The notes below the pieces were generated by a model. That model saw only the letters and a list, made by a program, of their open reading frames with translations. It did not search any database and was not told the DNA's origin. A stretch of 64,000 nt of DNA from Acholoe squamosa (Eukaryota; Annelida; Polychaeta; Phyllodocida; Polynoidae), in NCBI GenBank assembly GCA_949317995.1, contig OX439041.1, positions 10,986,001-11,050,000 of the forward strand, given 5' to 3'. A program made the position numbers and the translations under genes. Every line of letters begins with the position of its first letter. The stretch's first letter is position 1. This document shows positions 63,954 to 64,000 of the stretch, piece after piece.

Positions 63954-64000
63954 CTGAAAATTTCAAGGGAAATAAGGACATGCTATAGACACAGTATTCA

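Overview
This is a eukaryotic, animal-type window: genes are split by GT-AG introns, there are no operons, and most of the DNA is intronic or intergenic repeat sequence. Three protein-coding genes can be reconstructed exon by exon. Gene content (SLC13 carrier, rhodanese-domain protein, GPCPD1-like phosphodiesterase) and the dense load of non-autonomous inverted-repeat elements fit a marine invertebrate. Amphioxus, a hemichordate or a lophotrochozoan are all possible; I cannot fix the species from the sequence.

Layout. 1-6949: upstream intergenic DNA, repeats only. 7040-38862 (+): a complete SLC13 sodium/dicarboxylate cotransporter gene, 15 coding exons, 655 residues, all splice junctions in phase. 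38863-45675: intergenic, repeats. 45676-52238 (+): a small rhodanese-domain gene in four exons, possibly with a fifth 12-nt microexon. 52239-60205: intergenic, with a LINE 3' end and several inverted-repeat elements. 60206-63953 (-): the last six coding exons of a GPCPD1-like glycerophosphodiester phosphodiesterase, whose 5' part lies beyond the right edge. No functional link between the three genes is visible.

The repeats are the most unusual part. (1) In intron 11 of the SLC13 gene a 72-bp tandem array is built from the splice acceptor plus the first 39 bases of exon 12, leaving about 15 decoy acceptors before the true exon. A second, smaller case of the same kind (a partial copy of an acceptor and exon beside a 23-bp minisatellite) precedes exon 2 of the rhodanese gene. 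(2) A 1130-bp element at 58600-59729 has terminal inverted repeats, a perfect 9-bp target duplication and about 20 interspersed copies of a 15-bp palindrome of type ATGCCCTNAGGGCAT, which resembles the TFAP2 (AP-2) binding palindrome. (3) A compound hairpin family made of GCATCATGC-type words, with ends resembling TTAACCCTTTAAGGGC, occurs at more than 20 places. (4) Several TA-flanked element families share TACCGTA-type ends. (5) Nested insertions give relative ages for some families.
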